NCBI RefSeq assembly: GCF_910594005.1
Contig: NC_057824.1
Coordinates: 22,843,314-22,907,313, forward strand
Reading direction: 5' to 3'
DNA: 64,000 bases
Source of the DNA: Cervus elaphus
Taxonomy: Eukaryota; Chordata; Mammalia; Artiodactyla; Cervidae
Shown: positions 22,136 through 32,880 of the stretch, one piece after another
Position numbering within the stretch: position 1 is the first letter of the stretch
How the letters are laid out: every line of letters starts with the position of its first letter
The notes under the pieces: model-generated
Databases searched by the model: none
Seen by the model: the letters and a program-made list of their open reading frames with translations, nothing else
Told to the model about the DNA's origin: nothing
Translations under genes and position numbers: made by a program

Positions 22136-23624
22136 TAAAAATAAAAATAATAAATACTTAAAAATAGTTTTTCCTTTTTTATCTCCAGCACATAGACAAC
22201 TCCTGGGTGCCCAGTGGCTGCCTGTTGGATCAAATTAAAAATGTCTTTCTGATACTATAGTTAGTGTTTATAATATTTTGTTCTGTTTACTGTGCCATAT
22301 GTTAAGAACTTTAGAAAACTTTCATCTCCATGCAACTCTCTACTCAAAAGGGGCATAAGGAAAAATGAACAACTACTCTTAGAAAAGTTACACACAGCCC
22401 ATCCTATCACTTGCTTTATAGAAATCTTAATGAAGCCCTGGTAACAGGTGTTCCAGATATAGGTTAATGATTGGGTTTGTGATTCACCTCCCAAAGCTAT
22501 TTATTTGTGTCTCAAAAATCCACCTTTGTTCTAGGTTAAGATGGGCACCAAAGGGAAATTTTCACTAAGATTTTACAGGCAATAATGTTACAAGATCCAC
22601 CCGCCCCCCCATTTCTTGTCAATTATTGCCGTAATCCATATGGGAAAAAGGGGAAATATTTGTGTTGCTATTTGGTGTAGAGGTCTTCTCTTTGTCCCTT
22701 ATTCTTCAAGACTTACAGCATCACTAAGAGCAAGACTCTGTTGAACGCCTGTCCCCAGTGCCCAAGCCCCGCAGATCATGAGGTTTTCTAGTCCAGTAGG
22801 TGGAAACAGGTTCCACTCTCTAGTGTGAGTTCACCTCACTGTTTCCTCTAATCCTTTCCCATGGTTCCTTCCCCAGCCTACGGTAGCTTCCTGCCACCAG
22901 GGTGTTCTGTACTTGAGGGGACCCTCTGCACATCTCAGATTGTTTTTCCATGTAGCTTTCTGCAATCTGGTACCCTAGCCCGCACACTCTAGCTATTTTA
23001 GTTTCCATAGACTCAAGCTACATCTCCTCAACTCAGAGAATTCATAAAGCGCTTCCTGGCTTCCCCGACCATCGGCAATGTCCTGGATACTCTGTCAAGG
23101 CAGGCAGATTCATAGGACTGACTTTGTGTGTTTCCAGCCTCTTAGGGATCACGGTGCTTGATTGCCGTTCACTGTCTTTAAAACCACTCTTAACGTCTTG
23201 TCTGGTTTTCGTAGTTATTTCTGGTATGAGGATAAATCTGATTTGAGCTACTTGTGGACAAAAAATGGGCTCAGGAGTAATATAGTATATGTATCTTTTC
23301 TAATTCACAAATCCTAGCACATAAGGAGTCAACAAGTATTGGTTAAAGTGAATTGGTTTTCAGTTTCATTGAAACAACCTGCTTTGTAGATTTCCTCAGA
23401 AACCACCCCGAAAGCAGAATCTCTGAACTTAAAAGCTGGAAGGAAGCTCAGAGGTCAAGGTGCCCTGCCCACCAAGGAGCTTGCAGACATATTGTGATGC
23501 CTGGTTCTACCTTCCATGACAGAGGCTTTAAAAAAGACACACCGAGGCACCTGGGGTAAAACAATTTCTTTCGTTCTTGGCTCACTGTCCTCTTCCATAG
23601 GATGGGGAAGAGGGGATGTGGAAG
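22136..23624. other. Mostly unique DNA with traces of L2
   Basis: About 1.5 kb without a gene. Weak L2-like matches occur at about 22190-22240, 23025-23070 and 23290-23335. A MIR3-like tract ('tggaaggaagctcagaggtc') lies at about 23415-23560. Confidence 0.4.
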
Positions 23625-23826
23625 CAGCACAACATGAGCTGTGATGTTAAAAACACTAAATTCGAATCCTAGTTCTGCTCCTTGGTAGCTGTGTGACCTT
23701 AGGCAACTTACTTAACCTCTCTGAGTATCTGTAACATAAAAAAAAAAAATGCCTCCTTGGAGGAGTGGTCAAAGGTTTGGAGGAGGCAATGCTAAGCCCG
23801 GAGCCTAGTAGGTGCTCAACACATGT
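23625..23826 (+). repeat. MIR
   Basis: Sense MIR: 'gtagctgtgtgaccttaggc', 'aacttacttaacctctctga' and 'gcctagtaggtgctcaacac'. Confidence 0.8.
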
Positions 23827-23829
23827 CTG

Positions 23830-23957
23830 TGTGTTTGTTGCTCAGTCGCGTCTGACTCTTTGTGACCCCATGGACTGTAGCCCACCAGGTTCCTCTGTCC
23901 ATGGAATTTTCCAAGCAAGTATTCTGGAGTGGGATACCATTTCCTTCCCCAAACAGT
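23830..23957 (-). mobile_element. Bov-tA/BOV-A SINE, 3' half only
   Basis: Antisense SINE 3' half from 'gttgctcagtcgcgtctgac' to 'accatttccttcccc'. The tRNA-like head is absent. Confidence 0.88.
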
Positions 23958-24529
23958 AGCTTATTTCTGGTATCATAATTAGATGTGGGGAAGAGTGTCC
24001 CCCGCTAGACCCTTGAGGATTTCATGACTGGGGAAGTTTAGGCAGATGGCTTCTATGGTCTCTGCCGTCTTCAGTCACTACTGAAAGGGCCAGAGCAGGA
24101 CTTGTCTCAGTGAGAAAAGCAGCCAAGTGAACAGAGGCAGGGAAAAGCCAGCTCCTCCTCCTGGGAGGGCAGGAGACCAGGCAGAGTCCAGCAGCAGGTG
24201 ATGCCCCATGGCCAGGTGAAGGATGCTCCCTCATCACTAAGTTTCATAACCGCATCGGCAAAGCTGGGCAGCTCTAATGAGCTCAGCTCTGCTCCTGAGT
24301 CAGCTCTCCCAGGCCGTGGGGGGCTGGGTGCCGCTGGCCTGGCTGGAACTTTCCTCGGGCTTCAGGGGAGTAAGCTCTTTCTGCAGTAACTTGTGCACTG
24401 GGCAAGGCCAGATGGATACAGACAGGAGAGCAGCCTGATAACTACCACTGACCTCATTCTTACTGTGAGCATCTCCATCTCCATCTGCTGTCGTAACCCC
24501 TTCAACAAGCATCAGGGGACCATTCCCTC
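23958..24529. other. Unique DNA
   Basis: Moderately GC-rich single-copy DNA. No repeat or coding signature was recognised. Confidence 0.45.
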
Positions 24530-24772
24530 ATGGTTACTCTGGTGGTGGTGGTTTAGTCGCTCAGTCATGTCCAACTCTTGCGACCCCATGGACAGTAGGC
24601 TTCCCTGTCCATGGGATTTCCCAGGCAAGAATACAGAAGTGGGTTGCAGCATTTTCTTCTCTAGGGGATCTTCCTGACCCAGGGATTGAACCTGCGTCTC
24701 TCGAATCTCCTGCATTGCATGCAGATTATTTGCCACTGAGCCACCAGGGAAGCCCTTAATGGCTACTCTGGG
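24530..24772 (-). mobile_element. Bov-tA SINE with 13-bp TSD
   Basis: The SINE is at about 24543-24758. The flanks are atggttactctgg (24530-24542) and atggctactctgg (24759-24771), with one mismatch. It has a (ggt)n tail on its left side. Confidence 0.9.
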
Positions 24773-24779
24773 ATAAATC

Positions 24780-25575
24780 AAATCATGTTACCTTCTTGCT
24801 TTAAACCCCTCTAAAAATTGTTACATTTGGAATAAAGTTCAAATTTCTTGATGCCCTAGAAGTCTTACATGACATAAACCTTCCCTAAACTATTTTTCTC
24901 CTTCCTCCCTCCCACTTTCTGTGCTTCAGCAACACTGTCTTTTCTGGTTCCTTAAAAACAAAAAAGATTAGTTAGACTGCCTCAGGTCTCACTGGCAGCA
25001 CACGGGATATCCTGTTGCGGTGCACGAACTCCCCAGTAGTGGCAGGCGGGCTCCAGAGCACATCGGCTCATTAGTTGTGGCACAAAGTCTTAGCTGCTCT
25101 GTGGCATGTGGAATCTTAGATCCCTGACCAGGGATTGAACCTGTGTCTCCTGCTCTGGAACTAACCGCTGGACCACCAGGGAAGTCCCTGCTTCTTTAAT
25201 AAAAATTTTTTTTCTACCCCAGGGCCTTTGCACTTGCTGAATGCAAACTTAATCTGAGATAGTCTGTGATTTTTTTTCTCCCTCCCTCCAGCCCTGGGGC
25301 ACAGAGGGTCTTCTCAGTCTGGCTCCAGGCCCCCCAGCCCTGGGCCTCAGGGTGTGAGAAAGCCCTCCAGAGCCAGGCCTCAGTTGGGGGACGGGGAGAG
25401 AGTAAGTCTGAGGAAGGGCCACATGGTGGTCAGGGCATGAGGGGGCAGGCAAGGCTTCCATGCTTGCTCCACACCCAGTTCTGTGATGTTTGTACGTCTG
25501 ACTTGTTCTCATCCTTCAAGTCTTGCTCAGGTATTAATTGCTTAAAGAGATCTTCTCTGAGCATTAACATTGCCA
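24780..25575. repeat. L2 LINE fragment split by CHR SINE
   Basis: L2-like blocks lie at 24780-24955 ('aataaagttcaaatttcttg'), 25190-25260 ('cagggcctttgcacttgctg') and 25460-25575 ('catccttcaagtcttgctca'). The CHR SINE separates the first two. Confidence 0.6.
24962..25188 (-). mobile_element. CHR-type tRNA-Glu SINE
   Basis: Antisense CHR SINE: 'ggtctcactggcagcacacg', 'ccctgaccagggattgaacc' and the head 'gaccaccagggaagtccc'. It lies inside the L2. Confidence 0.88.
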
Positions 25576-25594
25576 TGTGATTCGAAAGATGCTG

Positions 25595-25705
25595 TGCTTT
25601 TATTATTTCCATTTTACAGATGACAAAACTGAGGCTCAGAAAAATGATGTAACCTGCCTGAGATCCCCATAGCTTGATTTCATTGCAGTTGGTGGCAAAT
25701 GACTT
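25595..25705 (-). repeat. MIR fragment
   Basis: Antisense MIR: 'acagatgacaaaactgaggc', 'tgatgtaacctgcctgag'. Confidence 0.7.
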
Positions 25706-25734
25706 TTCCATTGTTTTATGTTAGACTTGGTTGT

Positions 25735-25905
25735 TTTTTTTTTTTTTTTTCCTTTTTAAACTGGAGTATAATTGCCTTACAATGTTGTGTTAGTTGCTGC
25801 TGCATAACAAAGTGAATCAGTCATATATATATACATATATCCCCTCCCTCTTGGACCTCCCTCTCCGCCACCCCTCTAGGTCTTCACAGAGCACCGAGTT
25901 GGGCT
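25735..25905 (-). mobile_element. L1 3' UTR fragment
   Basis: Antisense artiodactyl L1 tail: T-run, 'ctggagtataattgccttac', 'aacaaagtgaatcagtcata', 'ctcttggacctccctctccg' and 'cacagagcaccgagttgggc'. Confidence 0.85.
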
Positions 25906-25914
25906 TGCTTGTTT

Positions 25915-26005
25915 ATCAGGCCCCCACCTTCTCCTCCTTCTCCTCCCTGATCCAACCTCTTCCTCCTCCTCCTTCCCCTTTCTCCTCCTCTTTCTCTTCA
26001 GAGTC
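25915..26005. repeat. Pyrimidine-rich (CTCCTT)n tract
   Basis: An imperfect ctcctt/cctcct simple-sequence tract following the L1 end. Confidence 0.8.
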
Positions 26006-26119
26006 ATTTTAGGGTCAAATGGATCTACATCTTCTCTCCTTCAATGGGATGCACTCGGACCATGTTTGAATAGGAATGGAAGCAAATTTCTGGCTAAGGT
26101 TTTATTCTTCTTTCTCTTC

Positions 26120-26312
26120 CCAGGTGCCTCAGATGGTAAAGAATCTGCCTGCAATGCAGGAGACCCGGGTTTGATCCCTGGGTTGGGAGGATCTCTTGGA
26201 GGAAGAAATAGCAATCCACTCCAGTGTTCTTGCATGGAGCATCCCATGGAGGGCTACGGTCCATGGGATTGCAAAGAGTCAGACAGGAGTGAGTGCCTAA
26301 CACTTTCACTTT
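26120..26312 (+). mobile_element. Bov-tA type SINE, slightly shortened
   Basis: Sense SINE: 'aggtgcctcagatggtaaag', 'gggtttgatccctgggttgg' and the tail 'gagtgcctaacactttcac'. About 15 bp are missing in the middle at 'catggagggctacgg'. Confidence 0.9.
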
Positions 26313-27030
26313 CCAGCAGGCTAATATGTCTATCATTTCTTTTATTACAGACAAAATTGAAAACAGCTCCTGCTGTGGAGAGACCAAAATTGCCAATGCT
26401 AAACTTGTCTGCTTTCTAAAGCAGTTTGTGAAATAAAATGGGTAACATTTTCTCCCCCTCAGGCCATTCCAATCCACCATAGTGATAAAAACAGGGTTCC
26501 ACCTCCAAACGAAAATGGTATTCCTGTGCCTGTGGGACCCACCATTGTAGACTCCCATTCATTCCCACGTTCACCCAAGCCTACATTCCTCTCGGGCTTC
26601 CCTGCTTCTCCTTCTCGCTGCTGAGACATATTGGTGGTTTAGACCATCCATGCCAGGTCTTGAAAGGACAAAGGTAGCCTTTTTCCTGCTGAGTTTCCAC
26701 AGGGCTGTTGGACTCTCTCAATGGAACACTGGAGAAAAGACCTTTAGATTTGGATCAGAAAAAATTCATGCTCCAAGCTCAGAGCTTCTACTCGCCAGGT
26801 GAAGGAATTAGGAAAATTGATCCCCCTCTTTCTGAACCCCAACTTCCTCATCTGTAGATTACTTGCCTTACTGGGACATTAAAAGAAATAAATAAATGTA
26901 GAATTTTCTGCTCTACACCATAGTGAGGGGACGAGCAGGAAAAGTCTGTCAAAGGCACACAGATCTGTTTCTCCCAGCTATGTTGATTACTGGCAAATTA
27001 CTGATTTCCATTGCACATTTATATGTATAT
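26313..27030. other. Unique DNA
   Basis: About 0.7 kb with nothing recognised. Confidence 0.45.
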
Positions 27031-27280
27031 ATTGTATTTTATTGGGGACTTCCCAGGTGGCGCTAGTGGTAAAGAACCTGTCTGCTAAGAAATGTGGGTG
27101 TGATCCCTGGGTTGGGAAGATCCCCTGGAGGAGGGCATGGCAACCCACTCCAGTATCCTTGCCTGGAGAATCCTGTGGACAGAGAAGGCTGGCGGGCTAC
27201 AGTCCATGGAGTCACAAAGAGCTGGACACGACTGAAGCAAGTGAGCACACCCAGCATGCAGCATACACATTGCATTTTAT
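27031..27280 (+). mobile_element. Bov-tA SINE with 12-bp TSD
   Basis: The SINE lies at about 27043-27268. The flanks are attgtattttat (27031-27042) and attgcattttat (27269-27280). The B box is damaged ('gggtgtgatccctggg'). Confidence 0.9.
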
Positions 27281-27306
27281 AATATTCGTAATTTATATTT
27301 TCTAAA

Positions 27307-27464
27307 GATATAATCAATTGATTTTATTTTTTATTTATCTACTGTGCTGTGCAGGATGCGGGATCTTAGTTGCCCAGCCAGGGATCGAACCTGTGCCCAC
27401 TGCTTTGGTAGTCAGGACCCTTAGCCACTGGACCACCAGGGAAGTCCCTATGGATATAATCAAT
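27307..27464 (-). mobile_element. CHR-type SINE with perfect 12-bp TSD
   Basis: Antisense CHR SINE at 27319-27452. gatataatcaat occurs at 27307-27318 and 27453-27464. It is the short form with a (ttta)n tail. Confidence 0.93.
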
Positions 27465-27758
27465 CCGTTTTAGAGAAAAGCACTAACATAACTCACTTGG
27501 GGAAGGAAATGTATTTTCAATGAATGTTGACAGAAAAACAGAATATTTAGAAGAGAGAAATGTGCATTCAACCTCTGCCTCACAGAAAATTTTATTTAAA
27601 ATGTATCATAGACTTAAATGTAAAAGCTAAAACTATAAAACTTTAAGAAGAAAACATAAGAGAAAAAAATTCATGACTTTCAGACAGGCAAAGATTTCTT
27701 GAGACTAAACACAAAAAGCATTGGCTATTAAAAAGAGGAGGTAATATTTGCAGAACGT

Positions 27759-27970
27759 ATGGGCTTCCCTAGCGGCCCAGAGAGTAAAGAATAAGCCTGT
27801 CATGCAGGAGACCAGGGTTCAATTCCTGGTCAGGAAGATCTCCTGGAGAAGGGAATAGCTACCCACTCCAGTATTCTTGCCTGGAAAATTCCATGGATAG
27901 AGGAGCCTGGTAGATGGGAGCCATGGGATCGAAAAGAGTTGGACACGACTGAGCAACAGAAGCATATATA
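27759..27970 (+). mobile_element. Bov-tA type SINE inside L1
   Basis: Sense SINE from 'gggcttccctagcggcccag' to 'gactgagcaacagaagcata'. A short (cata)n tract follows it to 27985. Confidence 0.9.
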
Positions 27971-28574
27971 CATACATACATATATCTGACAAAAGACTTT
28001 TTCCCAGAACATTAAGAAAATTCTTACCACTCAAGAAGAAGACAAAAAAAAAAAAAAAAAATTGAGAAATGGGCAAAATATTTGAATAGACACTTCATTA
28101 AAGAAAATTATAAATAGTTGATAAACACACACGTAAATGTCCAATATCATTTCTTGCTGGAAATATGCAAATTAGAACCACAAGACAGTGATCAATTAGA
28201 ATATCTAAAATGGACAAGACTGACCATACTAAGTACTGGTGAGGGTGTAAATGGTACAACCGCTTTGGAAAGGAGTGGAACAGTTACTTTTAAAAGTTAA
28301 ACTTTTCACAGGACTCAGCGGTTCCCTGCTTAGCTATTTATACAAGTGAAATGAAAATGTAGGGCCACAAACTTGTACATGAATGTTCATAACAACTTTC
28401 TAAGAGTCAAAAGCTTAACTGTCCTTCACCAGGGGATTCCAAAAACAGATTCTGGAGCAGGGCTCTGCATTTCAACGGAACAAGCTTTTCTGTGACATGC
28501 AGGAACATGGCTGGATCTCAGAAACATTCTGGGTGAAAAAAATCTTACATCAAAGAGTAAATACCATATGATTC

Positions 28575-29218
28575 TGTTACCAAGAGAATGTGGCATCCAG
28601 GTGCTTGCCGCTCAAAAGTCAATAAACAGGCCAGGTTGGTGGAAAGGAAAGTTTGCTTTATTTCAGGTTCCGGCAACTGGGGGTCAGCAAGGTAGCAGAC
28701 ATCTGTCCAAAGGCAGCTGGCAACCAGTGGGGCAAGAGCTTTTATAGACCAAAGGAGGGGGCTACATGTAGAACCAGCACAGTCGGCTCTGTAGTCATTT
28801 TCAAATTGGTCGTCGGTAGTCTGCCTAGAGTCATCTTGATTGTTTGAGGTATAGTTAATCTTCAGTCCCAGGGTTCGTTTGTTCCCATTTTTCTGAGGCC
28901 AGTTCTTGGAATTGTGGCAGCTCATGTCCTGGGCACAGTCGGGTCATCATGTAGTTAACTTCTCCACCTGGGGTTTCAGTATCTAGAAGACAACTCACAG
29001 GATACGGCTCAGAATATTGTCTACAGCCCTTGAGAAGGAACTAAAGGTCCTTGACTATGTTTAATGATACATCACTATTATTTGGTCTCCTTTCACTGTT
29101 TTCCTTTCTTTTTGTAAGTTCTCATTTCTCTGATTAAACTTACTCTTTGACCAAAGTTTTCCACTGGCAAAAGACAGGCAGAGGACATGGCGGGAGGCAG
29201 GAGGGTCCTGCTCCGTTT
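28575..29218 (-). mobile_element. Solo LTR of an endogenous retrovirus
   Basis: About 640 bp with LTR organisation on the minus strand. It starts with tgaaacgg (at 29218) and ends with ggtaaca (at 28575). A TATA-like ctataaaag maps to 28739-28747 and a polyadenylation signal aataaa to 28657-28662. There is no internal viral sequence, so it is a solo LTR left by recombination. It sits in the old L1, and the immediate flanks attc/gttc could be a short degenerate TSD. I think it is a ruminant ERV LTR, but the family was not determined. Confidence 0.75.
28657..28747 (-). promoter_or_regulatory. LTR core promoter and poly(A) signal
   Basis: On the minus strand, a TATA-like box (28739-28747) lies about 80 bp upstream of aataaa (28657-28662). 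This is the usual U3/R spacing of a retroviral LTR. Activity is unknown. Confidence 0.55.
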
Positions 29219-29429
29219 CAGTTCTATTTATAAGATGTTCCAGAGGAGATTAAACTAATCTATAATGATAGAAATCACTTTAACGGTTGCCTGGGATGGA
29301 GGGTTGGGGGGACTTGTTTCAAAGAGCCATGTGGCAAATTTCTGGAGTGATGAAAATGTTATATATCTTGATTAGGGTGATGCTAACTGTTGGAAACATA
29401 TAACTTAAAACAAAACTTTATCTCAGCTG

Positions 29430-29600
29430 AACTCTGTTCAGTATTACGTGGCAACCTGGATGGGAGGGGAGTTTGGGGGGAGAATGGATATATGTGTATG
29501 TATGGCTGATTCCCTTCACTGTCCACCTGAAACTATGACAACATTGGTCACCAGCTATACTCCAATAGAAAATAAAAAGTTTAAAAAAATGGGGCAAAGC
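29430..29600 (+). mobile_element. L1 3' end, artiodactyl type
   Basis: Sense L1 tail: 'gtggcaacctggatgggagg', 'tatgtgtatgtatggctgat', 'ccacctgaaactatgacaac' and 'ctatactccaatagaaaata', followed by an A-rich end. It directly follows the older L1. Confidence 0.85.
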
Positions 29601-30602
29601 ATTGGAGAAATTATAATAAACATAAAAAATGAAAAAAACAAACAAAAACAAAGAATAAGGACCAAGGGAAAAGCAATCTTCTCCCAACCCAGAAAATCTC
29701 TCCACAGAGAAAGAGGAGAAAGAAAACAATTTTTACTATTGAATAGCCATTGAATCGAAATGTGATTCAGATCACAGGCAATCTGCCAAGAGATTGCAAA
29801 AAATAATCTCCCTTTTCTATAGCCAAGCAGATGCAACTTATTCATACACATTTTCAAGAGAAATGATAAACTAGTTCTCAAGGAGGAGGAGCTGACAGGA
29901 CCATTCATTATGCCTCATCCATTCTGGACTCTCCTGGTAACCGGGTGGCTTTTGTGTTTGCTAATTGGCTTTATCCAAAGGGAAAATAAACTTCTCATAT
30001 ATGTACAACAGAAGGTAGTTTTGAACCTTGGAGTTAGACTTCTACCTCCCACAAGAAACTGGTGCATAGAGGCGCTATCTTCTTTGATGATTATATATTT
30101 CAAAGAGATGGTTCACAGGTCTGTGAGGAAGATATTACAGGTACCTAAAGCTGGCAAGAGACTTATTTAGCTTTGAAAAAGATTTACACACATTTCAAAG
30201 AGATAGAGAAAGAACTTCAACTCACAAGCTTTCTAAAGTAAATTTATGCTCTAACAAAAGGGACTTAGGAGAAGTCTGTTCCCTTATTTTCAAAACGGAG
30301 AAAGAAACCCTCTTAAGTTTTTAACTTGTCTTTGCCCTTTCATGACGTAAGTGTATGTCTTTGTCCAAATTATCAAACTGGAGTCTTAAAATGTGTGCAT
30401 TTTTGTACATGAAAGGTATACCTCACAAAAGGTCATTTAAAATAAGCTGCAAATCATCTGAATACGTCTATGCTTTTACGTAGGGCACTTCAAAAACATT
30501 TCTGTGCTTTCCTTGAAAGTTGCACAAATTCCTCTGAGTTGTTTTCACTGTCATAACAGTATAACTAAAATTGTAGCTGCTTTGTAGGTTAGCATTGTTA
30601 TG
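29601..30602. other. Unclassified DNA with an old L1-like 3' end
   Basis: No gene was found. The stretch at about 29870-30180 reads like a decayed interspersed repeat, but I cannot name it. About 30375-30450 resembles an old L1 3' end ('tgtgcatttttgtacatgaa'). The 86-codon frame at 29910-30170 has no known domain. Confidence 0.4.
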
Positions 30603-30968
30603 TGGTTCAGTCACTCAGTCATGTCTGACTCTTGGTGACCACATGAACTGCAGCAAATCAGGCTTCCCTGTTCTTCATCATCTCCCAGAGTTTGCTTAAA
30701 TTCATGTCCGTTGAGTTGGTGATACCATCCAACCATCTCATCCTCTGTCGTCCCCTTCTCCTCCTGCCTTCAATCTTTCCCAGCATCAGGGTCTTTCCCA
30801 ATGAATCAGCTCTTCACATCAGATGGCCAAAGTATTGGAGCTTTAGCTTTAACATCAGTCCTTCCAATGAATATTCAGGGTTGATTTCCTTTAGGATGGA
30901 CTGGTTTTATCTCCTTGCAGTCCAAGGGGCTCTCAAGAGTCTTCTCCAGCACCACATTTTGAAAACAT
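30603..30968 (-). mobile_element. BovB LINE 3' end, truncated
   Basis: Antisense BovB fragment from the tail 'ggttcagtcactcagtcatg' to 'tctccagcaccacattttga'. No confident TSD was found. Confidence 0.92.
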
Positions 30969-31431
30969 AAAGAAATCCTCATAAATTTTTGTGGTAATGG
31001 AGCCCAATTCCTTCAAATCACAAATAAATAATTCAAAGGGGAATTTAGAGTAAAGAATCTTAAAATAATTTAATACCTATTATTTGATGAAACATATTGT
31101 AAGTTGGGAGTTTTCTTTCTCTCTCTTCCTCTTAAAATATAAGTAAGCATCAAGCATATTCTATGTTTTTGCTAGGTGCTGGGGATATAATGATGAACAA
31201 AATAGAGGTCCCTGCTGTCAAGGAGATTATAGGCTAAAAAAATACCCAGATGTTAAACAGATAAATATATGAATACTTATTTGGTTTTATGGCATTGTAT
31301 CAAAAAGAATTTCAATGTGCAACAAAAGTTCCTGAAATGTGTGTGCGTATGTAAGACGAAGCGGGTAAGTCTGGAGATCTCCCCCAAGGGACTGGGAGCA
31401 ACTCATCTGGTTCTTGGTTACCTTTCGTGTT
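30969..31431. other. Mostly unique DNA
   Basis: Nothing was named. About 31140-31260 ('ctaggtgctggggatataat') has the look of an ancient interspersed repeat. Confidence 0.4.
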
Positions 31432-31627
31432 TCATCTTGCACATGCGTGTTCAGTCATTAAGTCATGTTCAACTCTTTGGGACCCCAAAGACTGTAGTAT
31501 TCTTGCCTGGGAAATTGCCATGGGCAGAGGAGCCTGGCAGGCAGGCTATAATCCATGGTGGGGGGCGGGGGCAGCAGTCACAAAGACTCAGACACCGTTT
31601 AGCGACTGAGCATGCATCTCATCTTGC
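31432..31627. mobile_element. SINE insertion built of two inverted 3' halves, one 9-bp TSD
   Basis: The direct repeat tcatcttgc occurs at 31432-31440 and 31619-31627. Between them, 31446-31497 is the 3' end of a Bov-tA type SINE in antisense and 31498-31615 is the 3' half of the same SINE type in sense. Both SINE tails point outward, next to the TSD copies, and the truncated 5' sides meet at 31497/31498 ('gactgtag' then 'tattcttgcc'). Confidence 0.85.
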
Positions 31628-32083
31628 CCCTAGCCTTCACCTTGCTCTCTCCCTGTGAGTCTAGGCAATATCTTTTTTTTCTATTCTTTGAACCCCTGAA
31701 GCTACCTCTGACTTTGGCGTTTGCATATTCAGTTCTGTCTGCAGCATCCTCAACCAAATCTGTAAATGGTGGGCTTCCTACCACTGGATGTCATCCTACA
31801 TGCCCACAAAAGGATCTCCCTGCCCACCCCATAGGAAGACATCCCTCCATCACTCTCTCCCTCCATCCTGCTTCCTGGACCCAGGTGAGGCTGATGCTCC
31901 CAGGCACTGACCACAGTATGTGCAGCAAGATTCCAAGCAATTTCCTCCTTTGCATCAGAAGAGAGGATAGAAAGGCATGAGGTTAGTATTCTCACCAGTG
32001 GTCAACATGATTTCAGGGACTGACTTCAGGCTCTCATGGAGTCAGATCTGTGGGGAAAAGCCAGTCTCCCATTAGGAAAAAAT
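31628..32083. other. Unique DNA
   Basis: No repeat or gene was recognised. The open frame at 31612-31980 has no known domain. Confidence 0.45.
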
Positions 32084-32322
32084 AACCATCCTTTGAAAGT
32101 GAAACTGTTAGGTGCTCAGTCATGTCCGACTCTTTGTAACCCCATGGACGGTAACCCACCAGGCTCCTCTGTCCATGGGATTCTCCAAGCAAGAATACCA
32201 GAGTGGGTTGAGTGGGTTGCCATTCCCTTATCCAAGAGGTCTTCCTAAACCAGGGATTGAACGTGATCTCCTGCATTGCAGACAGACTCTTTCCTGTCTG
32301 AGCCACTAGGGAACCATCCTTT
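32084..32322 (-). mobile_element. Bov-tA SINE with perfect 11-bp TSD
   Basis: The SINE lies at 32095-32311, with aaccatccttt at 32084-32094 and 32312-32322. It contains a short internal duplication, 'gagtgggttgagtgggttg'. Confidence 0.93.
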
Positions 32323-32724
32323 ACTTGTGTGAATTGCTGTGCCAGCTGCTTTCCCTGGACTATTCATTAAACTCTTAGATCATTTCTCACTCACAGAGGA
32401 GCCACCTGTAGCACAGAGTGTCCTGGAATCTCACAGTGAGGCAGTGGCTGGTCACACATGCAGACGTGTCTCATGTTAGAACTTTCCTTTTTCTGCCAGA
32501 GTCCACATTTTCTTTTGAAGCTGTGTTTTAAAACAACTTTTTGTTTTAAAGATCAAATTGATGAAGGATTTGCTCCTCTGGGAAACAGACAGCAAATGCC
32601 TGGAAAACTCTTCCAGTAATTGACTTTGAATTGAAAGTAAAATTATTTCTGTAATTGACTAAACACTTTCACATCTGTGATCTTGACCATCAGGAAAGTC
32701 TATGTGAGGTGGGCTGGGACCCGG
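32323..32724. other. Unique DNA
   Basis: Nothing was recognised here. Confidence 0.4.
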
Positions 32725-32880
32725 GGATTGGAGTTCTCATTCATATCCCGGCTTGTAGCTTTGAGAGAGTCATTTAAGTCATCAGTTCAAAATTCCTCAC
32801 CTGTACATTGGGGCTGTGAATACCCATGCCAAGATTCGCAAATGTTAAATGGAAATCTAAGTCCATCATTAGCACATCAT
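32725..32880 (+). repeat. MIR fragment
   Basis: Sense MIR-like: 'ggcttgtagctttgagagag', 'tcacctgtacattggggctg'. It is diverged. Confidence 0.55.

Larger units (their letters stand above)
27480..29420 (+). mobile_element. Old L1 (ORF2 end and 3' UTR), interrupted
   Basis: Sense old L1 in blocks 27480-27758, 27985-28574 and 29219-29420. Landmarks are 'taaaagctaaaactataaaa', 'gcaaagatttcttgagacta', 'gaaatgggcaaaatatttga', 'gggtgtaaatggtacaaccg' and 'acggttgcctgggatgga'. A Bov-tA SINE and a solo LTR interrupt it. No frame survives. Confidence 0.8.

Noticed and set aside
28545..28925. 126-codon minus-strand open frame
   Set aside because: It lies within the solo LTR and carries no retroviral protein motif.
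29910..30170. 86-codon open frame with a hydrophobic start
   Set aside because: No conserved domain, no splice or promoter context, and it sits in what looks like decayed repeat DNA.
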